Both the position numbers and the translations under genes were made by a program. From assembly GCA_934474025.1 (NCBI GenBank), contig CAKSMF010000002.1:1-64000 (forward strand): a DNA stretch of 64,000 bases, read 5' to 3'. The notes below the pieces were generated by a model. The model ran no database searches and had not been told where the DNA came from. It saw only the letters and a list, made by a program, of their open reading frames with translations. Shown piece after piece: positions 43,954-53,021 of this stretch. Origin of the DNA: an uncultured Ruminococcus sp. Lineage in GTDB: Bacteria > Bacillota > Clostridia > Oscillospirales > Ruminococcaceae. The first letter of the stretch is position 1. Each line of letters begins with the position of its first letter.

Positions 43954-44068
43954 TTGTTTCAATTCACAGTCGGTAATTTCACGGAGACTGACAAGTCAGT
44001 GTATGTCTGACTGTGATTTGCCTCATGTCAGTAAGGGATACCGATTTATCTCCGCCCACCACTGCCGT
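43954..44068 (-). repeat. structured leader element, copy 2
   Basis: The core 43954-44025 aligns with 7836-7906. On the minus-strand RNA the outer stem is CACAGTC/GACTGTG (copy 1 has GATTGTG, a compatible C-to-U change) around ACTGACTTGTCAGT, ending in ATTGAAACAA before the AAAGGAG of rimP. Compared with copy 1 there is an extra segment of about 28 bp (44020-44048) bounded by GATTT, after which similarity resumes at ATCTCCGCCCACCAC. Confidence 0.7.
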
Positions 44069-44303
44069 TAAGTTTTTAATTTATAATTCATCTCACCACC
44101 TATAAAATTAAAAGAATCACTGTTGATACTTATTGAATTAACCTGTAACCATATCCATGCAATTTGTACAAATTCACATACTAAATTATGTGACATTTCA
44201 CAAAAATGTTTTTTTATGTGAGAGAAAGTGTTTCATGTGGCAGTCAAATAATACGAAAGACCGGAAATTTCCGGTCTTTTGGGGTCAGCTATCACTAAAT
44301 CTT
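44069..44303 (-). promoter_or_regulatory. rimP leader with perfect 24-nt palindrome
   Basis: Between the rimP promoter and copy 2 of the repeat the transcript contains AAAGACCGG-AAATTT-CCGGTCTTT (44256-44279), perfectly self-complementary, followed on the minus strand by CGTATTATTT. The weak T-run suggests an attenuator or pausing hairpin rather than a strong stop. A TGTGA-N4-TCACA palindrome (44189-44202) lies further along. No coding frame is visible in this stretch. Confidence 0.55.
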
Positions 44304-44332
44304 ATTATATCATGAATTTACAAAAAAATCAA
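44304..44332 (-). promoter_or_regulatory. rimP operon promoter
   Basis: Minus strand TTGATT (44327-44332), 17-nt spacer, TATAAT (44304-44309). It reads through the palindromic hairpin and the repeat into rimP. Confidence 0.75.
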
Positions 44333-44378
44333 GCCTTTTCAGAAAATTATTTTCATAATCTTATATTTAACAAAATAC

Positions 44379-44408
44379 TTGACACATACGCAATCCATAA
44401 TGTATAAT
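44379..44408 (+). promoter_or_regulatory. promoter of the solute-binding protein gene
   Basis: TTGACA (44379-44384), 18-nt spacer, TATAAT (44403-44408), diverging from the rimP promoter. Confidence 0.8.
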
Positions 44409-44438
44409 TAGAACAGTTTCACAGAACAAAAAGGAGCT

Positions 44439-45863
44439 ATGAAAATGAGAAATATAAAGAAAATGCTATCGGGAATTATTACCGTAATATCAGTAATGAC
44501 TTCAGCAGTTTCATGCAGTGCAGACAAGTTTCATATAACAGGAAGTCTGTCCATAGAACCGACCTCGTCAGAAACTACTCAATCTACTAGCAATTATACA
44601 CAGACAACAACCACTGAAATTCAAGAAACTACCGAACCGGTACAGCTTGAAGACCCTGTAGATATTCATGGTACAGAAATAGTCTGGCTTTCGGATTACG
44701 ATCTTAACCCACAATCTAATGACAAACGTTCGGTAGCTGTTTCGCTTTTTGAGGACGTTTTCGGCGGAAAAATAAAATATGTACAAACTTCCGCAAGAAA
44801 CCGATTCACAACACTGTCATCAATGCTTTTAGCCGGTGAAGAAGTTGATATGTTTGAATATGTACCAGAAGATTTCCCGAAAGGTGTTCTCAGTCAATAC
44901 TATCAGCCTTTGGATAAATATTTTCGTTCCATGGGAATGAATACTGGTATATGGGACGATATGACCGGTGTTATAGATTCACTGGCATATAACGATAATC
45001 ATTATGTTGTCCCGTATTCACTGTCAGACCCTGTTGTAATGACATACAGCCGTAAAGTTATCAAAGATAATAATTTACAAGACCCTTATGAACTATATAA
45101 AAATGATAAATGGGACTGGGATTCATTTCTTGAACTCTCTGAAGATTACAGAAAGAAAACCGGAAACCATGCCGTAAGAGGTAATTTAGGAAATGCCCTT
45201 ATTCATTCGACGGGTCAGAATTTAATCGGATACAGAAACGGAAAATTTGTCAGTAATATAAATACTGCTTCTATCCGCTATGCTGAACTATTTATGCAGG
45301 ATATCTCCTCAAAATCATTATATTCTACATACTGGAACAACTATTACACAACTGATACATTGTTCTTTGTGTATGACAGCTGGATTCTTGGTGCTTCAAA
45401 CGTAAAAAATCCCGATATGGACTTAATGGTTGTACCTGTTCCGAAATCTCCGGATACGGACGGGAATTACATTACCTGTGAATATAATGCAAAAATGCTT
45501 GTAAGAAATTCCCAGAAAGGAGACGCTGTTGCAACATACATACAATGCGAAAGAATCGCTGCAACTCAGGAAGAATATAAAAAAGGTGCTAAGGATTACG
45601 CACTTATTCCGGAAACCTCCTCAAATGGTACTGTAAAAAGCTACATTACCGAAGAACAATACGACGCTTTACAATCGTTCGTTGATACATCAAAAGTCAC
45701 TCCTGTTTTTGAATACGCCAACGGTATGGGAGACAGATTAACAAATGTACTTGACAATATTTCAAATACATTTCTTATAAACGGCGGTTCTGAACAAGAC
45801 TGGAAAAATTTGCGTAACTCGTGTTCCGAAACAATCAAGGAAGTGATGCAGGAATATAAATAA
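44439..45863 (+). CDS. extracellular solute-binding lipoprotein, orphan
   Basis: The 474-residue protein has a signal peptide with a lipobox-like AVSC (Cys about residue 26), a Thr/Ser/Glu linker (about 38-72) and a family 1 solute-binding fold typical of sugar ABC transporters (GEEVDMFEYVPEDFPKGVL, PYSLSDPVVMTYSRKV, NDKWDWDSFLELSEDYRK). No permease or ATPase gene is nearby: a terminator and an unrelated membrane protein follow. It may share a transporter encoded elsewhere or act as a sensor (inference). Ligand unknown. Confidence 0.9.
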   Translation: MKMRNIKKMLSGIITVISVMTSAVSCSADKFHITGSLSIEPTSSETTQSTSNYTQTTTTEIQETTEPVQLEDPVDIHGTEIVWLSDYDLNPQSNDKRSVAVSLFEDVFGGKIKYVQTSARNRFTTLSSMLLAGEEVDMFEYVPEDFPKGVLSQYYQPLDKYFRSMGMNTGIWDDMTGVIDSLAYNDNHYVVPYSLSDPVVMTYSRKVIKDNNLQDPYELYKNDKWDWDSFLELSEDYRKKTGNHAVRGNLGNALIHSTGQNLIGYRNGKFVSNINTASIRYAELFMQDISSKSLYSTYWNNYYTTDTLFFVYDSWILGASNVKNPDMDLMVVPVPKSPDTDGNYITCEYNAKMLVRNSQKGDAVATYIQCERIAATQEEYKKGAKDYALIPETSSNGTVKSYITEEQYDALQSFVDTSKVTPVFEYANGMGDRLTNVLDNISNTFLINGGSEQDWKNLRNSCSETIKEVMQEYK

Positions 45864-45870
45864 TAACCAT

Positions 45871-45910
45871 TATGGGACAGCATATTTTTTAAAAAAAGTT
45901 GTCCCATATA
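45871..45910 (+). terminator. terminator after the solute-binding protein gene
   Basis: TATGGGACA (45871-45879) pairs with TGTCCCATA (45900-45908). The loop is A/T-only and itself nearly self-complementary (TTTTTTAAAAAA). The T-run after the stem is short (TATTC). Confidence 0.6.
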
Positions 45911-45935
45911 TTCTGTACATGAAAGGACAAATATT

Positions 45936-48329
45936 ATGCCTATTAAACTACTGTTTATTGCAGAAATAATAATTATGATTATTGTTTCTGCAATGCTTAT
46001 CAAAAATGTGGTCATTAAAATTCCGGATAATGACCGTCCTCAGCCTAAAAAAGTTGAAAAAAAGTTTTCAGATTCAAAAAAAGACATATTCATTAACATA
46101 TGCGTAATATTTGCTAACATTGTCGGTATAGCAGATATTGTCGGACTTATGGGAAAAAATATTTTTCATGGTGGTTTTTTCGTTATCGGAATAATACTTC
46201 TTCTTGAAAAAATTATCCACATCATAAGAACCCGCATACAGTCACGCACTCTGAAATTTTTAGGTAAAATGCTTGTTATCGCCGGAATTATTGAACTCGT
46301 TATATTTCAGATGCCGTCCTATAGAATGTTTTTCGGAAAATATACACATATGCTTTTACCGGTTTCAAAAGGTACTATCACAAGCGAAAATACAGAATTT
46401 GAAGAATCAACCGGTAATTTAAAGGTTTCGGGACAGAATAAATCATCAATAGAATTTTCTGAAATAAATGCAAAAATTGCAACTGCTTATGTAAATATTG
46501 CATCATCAAATAAAAATCCTCACCGCCTGAAATTAGAAGTTGATATTACTGATGATACTTCCGAATTATACAGAAACGCATTAGTAAAATCAGAAATAGT
46601 AACCGACCACGAAAGCACTAAATACATAAATTTCCTTTTATCCGGAAAAACTGATAAATTACAGTTTAATTTCTTCGGTGAAACAGACAATGATTTCTTC
46701 ACAATAGAATCTATTGAACTTAATGTTCCCATACCTTTTGATATATCTTTTCTAAGAATTTTTCTTATAGTACTTATTTCAACATTTGCATATGCTGTAA
46801 TTTTTTCAGCGTTTCTTAGCAGGGATTATGCAGAAAACAAATGGTTCTGCAATATTTCAACAGCCGTTATTACAGTAACAGCAGTAGGTATTGCACTTGG
46901 TATGACTATATCAAAAATTCCGGCGGATTCTGAAAAATATTTCCTCCAGAAAAGCGGAAACCAGATTTCAGAAGAACTTGTTCTTGCCTTTGAAAACAAA
47001 CAGGTTTCATTGCTGGACGAACCTTCAAAGGAACTTCTGGAAATAGAAAACCCTTATGATACCAATCTTCGTGGTTCAAGCAATGTGTATTCAAAATGGG
47101 ACCATGTTTTATATAACGGAAAATACTACTCCTATTACGGAATAGCTCCTGTTATACTGCTTTTCCTGCCGTATCACTTGATTACAGGAAGCTTTTTCCC
47201 AACCGATATAGCAGTAATGCTTTTTGCAATAATTGGAATAGTTTTCCTTGCACTGACTTACAATGCTATAATAAAACGCTGGTTTAGCCGTATTCCGTCC
47301 GGTTGCTACATTGCAGGAATGACCATAATAATGATAGTCTGTGGAATATGGTTCAGTGTGGGAAGACCTCTTTTCTATGAAATATCAATTTCTTCCGGAT
47401 TCGCATTTGTGGCATTAGGAGCTTATTTCCTCATATCCTCCAACATAATAAGCGACGGTAAAATTTCATTCCCGAGAATAACACTTGCTTCACTGTTTCT
47501 TGCAATTGCTGTACTCTGTCGACCTACTCTTGCAGTATATTCAATATGTGCCTGTGTATATTATGCAATAGGATTCAAGAAATCCGCTGAAGTAACCGAT
47601 TCAGAGGGAGTTAAGACAATTAACAAAAAACGTTATATACCATATATTTTGTGTGCATTGATACCGTTTGTAATTCTTGGTTCTGTTCAGATGTGGTATA
47701 ACTATGTAAGATTTGATTCACCTCTTGACTTTGGTATAAAGTATTCGCTTACAATAAACGACTTCACTCATTCTGAATATCATACAATTTTCGCACTTAT
47801 AGGAATATTTGCTTATCTTTTCCAGTTCCCGACAATAAAAGCCGACTATCCTTATGTTGAAACGTGGTTTACATACTTCCGTGCAAATGGCTATTACTTC
47901 AAGGACAATGGACAAACTTCCGGTATAATATGGCTTGCACTTCCAGTATTCGGATACCTTTTAGCAGGAAAAGCTTTAAAGAAACTTCCTGACAAATCGT
48001 CAAAACTTAAAGCAACTACAATTATAGGACTTCCATGTATAATAATGCCTCTTGTAATATTATTCTCGATATGGGAAAGCGGTTATGCAGTACGTTATGT
48101 TGCGGACTTCTCATGGCAAATAATTATGGGAGCTTATGCTATATTGTTCTTCCTCTATCAAAAGTCCCAGAATGACACTCTTAAAAAACTTTTCAAATAC
48201 TTTATGGCATTCTCTGTAGTAGCATCAATAATTGTAAACGTTCCTCAGATTTTCAATTTTACTTTTTCAGAATACGATTTTCCAGTAATTACAAGCAAAT
48301 TCCATGAATTTATAGAATTCTGGATATAA
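45936..48329 (+). CDS. large polytopic membrane protein, probable GT-C type glycosyltransferase
   Basis: The 797-residue protein has about 14 hydrophobic spans. After an N-terminal helix and a small helical group, an extracytoplasmic beta-rich segment of about 110 residues (about 145-265) precedes the main membrane domain. YNGKYYSYYGIAPVILLFLPYH and the following helices resemble GT-C/dolichyl-phosphate-mannose-type transferases that use polyprenyl-linked sugars. A definite catalytic DD/DE motif could not be assigned with certainty. Such a protein could decorate wall polymers or surface proteins. The gene stands alone between two hairpin terminators. Confidence 0.65.
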   Translation: MPIKLLFIAEIIIMIIVSAMLIKNVVIKIPDNDRPQPKKVEKKFSDSKKDIFINICVIFANIVGIADIVGLMGKNIFHGGFFVIGIILLLEKIIHIIRTRIQSRTLKFLGKMLVIAGIIELVIFQMPSYRMFFGKYTHMLLPVSKGTITSENTEFEESTGNLKVSGQNKSSIEFSEINAKIATAYVNIASSNKNPHRLKLEVDITDDTSELYRNALVKSEIVTDHESTKYINFLLSGKTDKLQFNFFGETDNDFFTIESIELNVPIPFDISFLRIFLIVLISTFAYAVIFSAFLSRDYAENKWFCNISTAVITVTAVGIALGMTISKIPADSEKYFLQKSGNQISEELVLAFENKQVSLLDEPSKELLEIENPYDTNLRGSSNVYSKWDHVLYNGKYYSYYGIAPVILLFLPYHLITGSFFPTDIAVMLFAIIGIVFLALTYNAIIKRWFSRIPSGCYIAGMTIIMIVCGIWFSVGRPLFYEISISSGFAFVALGAYFLISSNIISDGKISFPRITLASLFLAIAVLCRPTLAVYSICACVYYAIGFKKSAEVTDSEGVKTINKKRYIPYILCALIPFVILGSVQMWYNYVRFDSPLDFGIKYSLTINDFTHSEYHTIFALIGIFAYLFQFPTIKADYPYVETWFTYFRANGYYFKDNGQTSGIIWLALPVFGYLLAGKALKKLPDKSSKLKATTIIGLPCIIMPLVILFSIWESGYAVRYVADFSWQIIMGAYAILFFLYQKSQNDTLKKLFKYFMAFSVVASIIVNVPQIFNFTFSEYDFPVITSKFHEFIEFWI

Positions 48330-48340
48330 CCGAAAAATTA

Positions 48341-48369
48341 CCCTCATCTTTAATGGTGGGGGATTTTTT
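48341..48369 (+). terminator. terminator after the membrane protein gene
   Basis: CCCTCAT and ATGGTGGGG form a stem with a bulged base, then GATTTTTTC. The hairpin (CATCTTTAATGGTGGGGG) resembles the CCGCCTCTTTAGGTGGTGG hairpin at 6713-6731. Confidence 0.65.
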
Positions 48370-48638
48370 CAGATAAAAATAAAAGTTTGTTGTATGAGGT
48401 TACTTAATGCAGAATAATTGTTCGTTTTTATTGGCAAAAAATGACAAAAATTATGTTGAATATATGGCAATGTGCGGAATTTTTTCAAAAGTACGTGACA
48501 TTTCTTCCACACTGTGCTATAATGTATTCAAGGTACATTCTGTGTACAAAAAACGTTCAGGCTTTTTCCTCATGAAAACTGTTTATCAGGCGAACGGTGT
48601 TTCGCAAATATCACAATTTAAAGAAAGGAATTCTAAAA
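48370..48638 (+). promoter_or_regulatory. intergenic stretch with the promoter of the Big2 gene
   Basis: GTGACA (48495-48500), 17-nt spacer ending in TGC, TATAAT (48518-48523) form an extended -10 promoter. The 79-codon frame at 48407-48646 covers this promoter and lacks a ribosome site, so it is not accepted as a gene. Nothing else is visible. Confidence 0.6.
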
Positions 48639-49376
48639 ATGGATAATAATAATTCCGGAAAACCACGTAAAAAGGTTACTAAACAAGTTCTCAGACGCAG
48701 ACAACTTACTGCACTTTCAATCATTGCATTAATTGTACTTATATTTATCATACTTATTGCAAATGCCTGCACTGACAAATCCTCTACCCCTAAAAAAGAA
48801 AATTCAACTACAACTACCACCACAACTACTACTACAACTACTGAAATAGTTACTGAACCTGTTACAACTGTTACAACTACTGCCCCAGTACCAACAGTTG
48901 ACCCTAATATTTCAGCACAGGTACAGATTTCGACAAATGAAGTATACCTCAATGTCGGCGAAAGTGAAATGCCTATAATCTCCGGATATCCCGATGGTTC
49001 TTCTGAAGCTAACGAAATATGGACAAGTTCAGATTCAAATATCGCTACCGTTGATAATATGGGTAACATTACAGCTGTAAATGCCGGAGAATGTTATATT
49101 ATTCTGAAACTTGACAACAACCCTGCTGTTGAAGTTCAGATTAAAGTTACCGTCGCAGGAACAGATTCTTCACAGGATATGACACAAAATATTCAGCAGA
49201 ATGCAATTCAAGACAACGGATTAAACAACAACATTCAGAATAGTCAGGGATATATGGATACACAAGGTTATCAGGATACCCAGAATTATCAGCAGAATCA
49301 ACAGTCAGACGGCGGACAGGCTCAGTCTGATGAAGAAATTCAGCTTGATACATCACTTGATGAACAGATTCAATAA
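48639..49376 (+). CDS. membrane-anchored Big2 (Ig-like) domain protein
   Basis: The 245-residue protein has a short basic N-terminus (KPRKKVTKQVLRRRQL), one membrane helix (about 24-46), a run of about twelve Thr and a Thr/Val/Pro linker (about 58-90), then one bacterial Ig-like Big2 domain (STNEVYLNVGESEMP, WTSSDSNIATVDNMG, ITAVNAGECYI). The last 60 or so residues are Gln/Asn/Asp-rich with short imperfect repeats (YMDTQGYQDTQNYQQNQQ). ATG 48639 follows AAAGGAA. It is probably displayed outside the membrane; partner unknown. Confidence 0.85.
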   Translation: MDNNNSGKPRKKVTKQVLRRRQLTALSIIALIVLIFIILIANACTDKSSTPKKENSTTTTTTTTTTTTEIVTEPVTTVTTTAPVPTVDPNISAQVQISTNEVYLNVGESEMPIISGYPDGSSEANEIWTSSDSNIATVDNMGNITAVNAGECYIILKLDNNPAVEVQIKVTVAGTDSSQDMTQNIQQNAIQDNGLNNNIQNSQGYMDTQGYQDTQNYQQNQQSDGGQAQSDEEIQLDTSLDEQIQ

Positions 49377-49415
49377 ATATCTCTTATTTCTCACTGTAAA
49401 AAACTTAATACTCAA

Positions 49416-49447
49416 AAAAAGGACAGCCTATTTTGACTGTCCTTTTT
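49416..49447. terminator. bidirectional terminator
   Basis: AAAAAGGACAG (49416-49426) pairs with CTGTCCTTTTT (49437-49447). It ends both the Big2 gene and the convergent hydE transcript. Confidence 0.9.
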
Positions 49448-49450
49448 ATA

Positions 49451-50488
49451 TTACTGAATAGCATCGCCACGTTCTGACGAAATTTCATAACCAACGGATT
49501 CTACACGTCTTTTCAAGCATAACATACATTCTGCTGCTTCTTCTCCGGTGCAAATCTTGTTGTCATAAAGTTCATATTTCTTTCTGACACTCACCGGTGA
49601 AAGATTTGGCATAATTACATTACACCCTGTTTTCAATCCTTTTTCACGACCATTCGGTGAAATCGTTCCGAGTGCGGTTGTAGCCGGAAGCAAGACTTTC
49701 GGAAACATTAATCTTAATATTCCAAGAAGTCTTATTGTAAGTTCCAGTGTACCGGCTTTTTCGTTTGCAAACGGAGTATCATGATGAGGTATAAATGCAC
49801 CTATTCCAATCATATGAGGCTGGAGTTCCTGCAAAAACCGCAAATCTTCAATCAGATGTTCAGTTTTCTGAAAAGGTACTCCCACCATGAAACCTGCTCC
49901 CACCTGATAACCGAGTTCCCGCAGATTGAATAAACATTCCTTACGGTTAGCAAGGCTCATTTCTGAGGGGTGAAGCTTTTTATATAACTCTTCTGAAGCG
50001 GTTTCATGACGCAATAAATAACGGTCTGCACCAGCTTTTTTCATTTTTTTGTAGCTGTCATATGAACGCTCACCTAAAGAAAGAGTTACCGCACAATCGG
50101 GATACTTTTCCTTTATCTCGGAAATCAAAGGACACATAAATTCATCTGAAAAATAACTATCCTCACCGCCTTGCATTACGAATGTACGAAATCCTAAATT
50201 ATAGCCATTTTCGCAACATGACAGTATTTCTTCACGGCTTAAACGATAACGTTCTGCATTTCTGTTACTCCGGCGAATACCGCAATAATAACAGTCATTT
50301 TTGCAATAATTTGAAATTTCAATCAATCCTCGCAGAAAAACTTTTTTTCCATAATGCTTCTGACGAACTTCATCAGCATATTTTTCAAGCAAATCTGAAT
50401 TTTCATTGCTGTCAATAAGCATTTGCAATTCACTGTCAGTCAGATTTGCAGTAGTATAAAGCTTTTCAATTAAATCTGTCATTATCAA
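49451..50488 (-). CDS. hydE: [FeFe]-hydrogenase maturation radical SAM enzyme HydE
   Basis: HydE helps build the H-cluster of [FeFe]-hydrogenase. The 345-residue radical SAM protein has the 4Fe-4S motif CKNDCYYC near residue 62, preceded by VFLRGLIEISNY, and family patterns LGFRTFVMQGGED, ADRYLLRHETA, GYQVGAGFMVGVPFQ and GIGAFIPHHDTPF. It overlaps nadA by 4 nt (ATGA), so the two are cotranslated. hydF, hydG and a hydrogenase are not in the window. A BioB/PylB-like activity is less likely given the conserved HydE motifs. Confidence 0.9.
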   Translation of the reverse strand: MIMTDLIEKLYTTANLTDSELQMLIDSNENSDLLEKYADEVRQKHYGKKVFLRGLIEISNYCKNDCYYCGIRRSNRNAERYRLSREEILSCCENGYNLGFRTFVMQGGEDSYFSDEFMCPLISEIKEKYPDCAVTLSLGERSYDSYKKMKKAGADRYLLRHETASEELYKKLHPSEMSLANRKECLFNLRELGYQVGAGFMVGVPFQKTEHLIEDLRFLQELQPHMIGIGAFIPHHDTPFANEKAGTLELTIRLLGILRLMFPKVLLPATTALGTISPNGREKGLKTGCNVIMPNLSPVSVRKKYELYDNKICTGEEAAECMLCLKRRVESVGYEISSERGDAIQ

Positions 50489-51411
50489 CCGCCAAGTCTT
50501 ATCATTTCATAAATGCACTTTCCGGCTTTTGAAATAAGTTCATCTTCCATAAGGATTTCAAATGCTGAACCATTATTCATACCTGTAAGAGTACTATATA
50601 CATCAGGCAATGTTGTAATCTTCATATTATGACAAACAATATCCTTTGTTACAGGATAGAATTTCTTTTCAGGACAGTCATATTGCAGATGTTCAGCAAT
50701 AGAGGTTTCAGTGCCTATTATAAATTCCTTTGCATCTGATTGTTTAGCATAATTCATTATTCCGGAAGTTGAACCGACATAATCAGCAAGATTTACAACT
50801 GCCGGAACGCATTCGGGGTGTACCAGAAACAATGCATCAGGGTGTTCTTCCTTTGCTTTTTTAACCTCTTTTACTGTAACTCTTGCATGAGTAGGACAGC
50901 CACCATTAAGAAGTTTTATATCCTTTTCCGGAACACTGCGTTTTACATAGTCACCTAAATTGCAGTCGGGAATAAATAAAATTTTATCACTGTCAATCGC
51001 TCTTATGATTTTCAATGCACTTGATGATGTAACGCATACATCACAGACAGTTTTAAGTGAAGCTGTAGTATTGATATATGCTACAACTGTTCTTTCGGGG
51101 TCTTTTTCTTTAAGCATGGAAATCATTTCAGCGTCCATTTGTTCAGCCATAGGACAACCAGCGTTTTTGTTGGCAAGAAATACACGTTTCTGCGGTGCAA
51201 GTATTTTAGCAGTTTCTGCCATGAAATGAACTCCGCAAAAGATAATGTTTTCAGCGTCGGCATTTTTTGCATCAACACTCAATTTATAACTGTCGCCAAC
51301 AAAATCAGCTATTTCAACAATTTCCCTTGCCTGATAGCAATGTGCCAAAATAACAGTATTTGTTTCTTTTTTAAGTCGCAAAATTTCTTCCTGCAATTCA
51401 CGTACTTTCAT
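50485..51411 (-). CDS. nadA: quinolinate synthase NadA
   Basis: NadA condenses iminoaspartate with dihydroxyacetone phosphate to quinolinate for NAD synthesis, using a 4Fe-4S cluster. The 308 residues include AHCYQAREIVEIADFVGDS, the cluster Cys regions IIFCGVHFMAE, VHPECVPAV and the C-terminal KAGKCIYEMI. nadB and nadC are not adjacent; instead it lies between ridA and hydE. Both NadA and HydE are oxygen-sensitive Fe-S enzymes. Confidence 0.95.
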   Translation of the reverse strand: MKVRELQEEILRLKKETNTVILAHCYQAREIVEIADFVGDSYKLSVDAKNADAENIIFCGVHFMAETAKILAPQKRVFLANKNAGCPMAEQMDAEMISMLKEKDPERTVVAYINTTASLKTVCDVCVTSSSALKIIRAIDSDKILFIPDCNLGDYVKRSVPEKDIKLLNGGCPTHARVTVKEVKKAKEEHPDALFLVHPECVPAVVNLADYVGSTSGIMNYAKQSDAKEFIIGTETSIAEHLQYDCPEKKFYPVTKDIVCHNMKITTLPDVYSTLTGMNNGSAFEILMEDELISKAGKCIYEMIRLGG

Positions 51412-51426
51412 ATATAAACTCCTTGA

Positions 51427-51801
51427 TTATTTAGTTTCGGCAATTACTTCCACTTCAACAAGAACGTTCTTAGGAAGTGTTTTTACTGCAACACAGCTTC
51501 TTGCCGGAAGTGATGTAAAGTATTTGCCATAAATTCCGTTGAATGCTGTAAAATCATTCATATCAGCAAGAAAACAGGTTGTTTTGATAGCATTTTCAAA
51601 TGATGAACCAGATGCTTCAAGAACTGCTTTGAGATTCTGCATAACCTGTTCTGTCTGTTCTTCAATGGTAACAGCTTCGATTGTGTTTGTAGCCGGATTA
51701 ATTGCAATCTGTCCGGAAGTGTATACTATTCCTCCGGATACAACAGCCTGTGAATAAGGACCTACTGCCTTTGGTGCTTTATCTGTGTGAATTGTTTTCA
51801 T
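51427..51801 (-). CDS. ridA: RidA enamine/imine deaminase
   Basis: RidA hydrolyses the reactive 2-aminoacrylate/aminocrotonate released by PLP enzymes such as threonine ammonia-lyase. The 124-residue protein has the family pattern PKAVGPYSQAVVSGGIVYTSGQI, with the catalytic Arg in LPARSCVAVKTLPKNVLVEVE. It follows ilvA by 17 bp, a pairing that fits its job of cleaning up the IlvA product. Confidence 0.96.
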   Translation of the reverse strand: MKTIHTDKAPKAVGPYSQAVVSGGIVYTSGQIAINPATNTIEAVTIEEQTEQVMQNLKAVLEASGSSFENAIKTTCFLADMNDFTAFNGIYGKYFTSLPARSCVAVKTLPKNVLVEVEVIAETK

Positions 51802-51818
51802 ATTAAAAATCCTCCTCT

Positions 51819-53018
51819 TTATTCGTTTACGATTTTAAAGCCGTTTTCTTTGAGAGCGGTTCTAATTTCGTCAATGTGAGCATAGTTGCGGGTTTCAAGA
51901 ACTATTCTGAGGTAACAGCCGTTCACTGCTGAACCTTCGTTAGCTCTTTCGTGGTGGATAGATATAACATTTCCGCCTGCTTCTGCAATAATTTTGGAAA
52001 CGTCCATAAGCTGACCGGGTTTGTCAAGAAGTTCAATATTAAGTGAACAGGTTCTTCCGGTCATAAGAAGTCCACGCTTGATGACTCTTGAAAGTATTGT
52101 AACATCAATATTTCCTCCGGAAAGCAAGCAAACAACTTTCTTACCCTTTACCGGAACTTTATTGAACATTGCAGCGGCTACTGAAACTGCTCCAGCACCC
52201 TCTGTAACAAGTTTTTGTTTTTCCATGAGTGCAAGTATAGCTGCTGAAATTTCATCATCTGTAACTGTAACAATTTCGTCAACGTATTCAGAAACGTATT
52301 TAAAAGTATTTTCGCCCGGTTCTTTTACAGCTATTCCGTCGGCAATGGTGGAAACGCTATCCAAACATTCTATTTTCTGGTCATGTATTGAATTGAACAT
52401 ACTCGGAGCACCTGATGCCTGTACACCATAAACCTTTATATCAGGATTAAGGCTCTTTATTGCATAAGCGACTCCGGAAATAAGTCCGCCACCGCCTATC
52501 GGAACTATTACAGCGTCCATTTCGGGAAGTTGTTCAAGCAATTCAAGACCAATAGTTCCCTGTCCTGCAATAACGTTTTCGTCATCGAACGGGTGAATAA
52601 ATGTATAACCATTTTCGTCACGCTGTCTTAAAGCTTCTGCGTAAGCGTCATCATAAACGCCTTTTACAAGGCACACTTTAGCTCCGTAACTCTTTGTAGC
52701 CTCAACTTTTGAAATAGGTGCTCCGTCAGGTAAACAGATTATTGCCGGAATACCGTTTTTAGCAGCAGCAAGTGCAACACCCTGTGCGTGATTTCCTGCT
52801 GAACAAGCTATTACACCACGAGCCTTTTCTTCATCGGAAAGCTGTGACATTTTATAGTAAGCTCCACGCACCTTGAATGAACCTGTTATCTGAAGATTTT
52901 CGGTTTTAAGATAGATTTCTGATTCAGGATTTATGTTTGGAGTATGAATTATATCAGTTTCCCTGATAACCTGTTTAAGTACATATCTTGCATGATAAAT
53001 TTTATCCAGAGTGAGCAT
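51819..53018 (-). CDS. ilvA: threonine ammonia-lyase with C-terminal ACT domain
   Basis: This PLP enzyme makes 2-oxobutyrate from threonine, the first step to isoleucine. The 399 residues show the PLP Lys in TGSFKVRGAYYKM (about residue 54), CSAGNHAQGVALAA, PIGGGGLISGVA and CLLSGGNID. An ACT domain (about 325-399) suggests amino-acid feedback. The shape is that of the single-ACT short form often called catabolic, but its place among ilv and leu genes suggests biosynthesis. Confidence 0.95.
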   Translation of the reverse strand: MLTLDKIYHARYVLKQVIRETDIIHTPNINPESEIYLKTENLQITGSFKVRGAYYKMSQLSDEEKARGVIACSAGNHAQGVALAAAKNGIPAIICLPDGAPISKVEATKSYGAKVCLVKGVYDDAYAEALRQRDENGYTFIHPFDDENVIAGQGTIGLELLEQLPEMDAVIVPIGGGGLISGVAYAIKSLNPDIKVYGVQASGAPSMFNSIHDQKIECLDSVSTIADGIAVKEPGENTFKYVSEYVDEIVTVTDDEISAAILALMEKQKLVTEGAGAVSVAAAMFNKVPVKGKKVVCLLSGGNIDVTILSRVIKRGLLMTGRTCSLNIELLDKPGQLMDVSKIIAEAGGNVISIHHERANEGSAVNGCYLRIVLETRNYAHIDEIRTALKENGFKIVNE

Positions 53019-53021
53019 TTT

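Noticed and set aside
48407..48646. 79-codon open frame upstream of the Big2 gene
   Set aside because: It covers the extended -10 promoter of the next gene, lacks a ribosome site and overlaps the true ATG at 48639 in another frame.
48611..49069. 152-codon frame opposite the Big2 gene
   Set aside because: Its Val run is the reverse of the Thr-repeat codons; no start signal.
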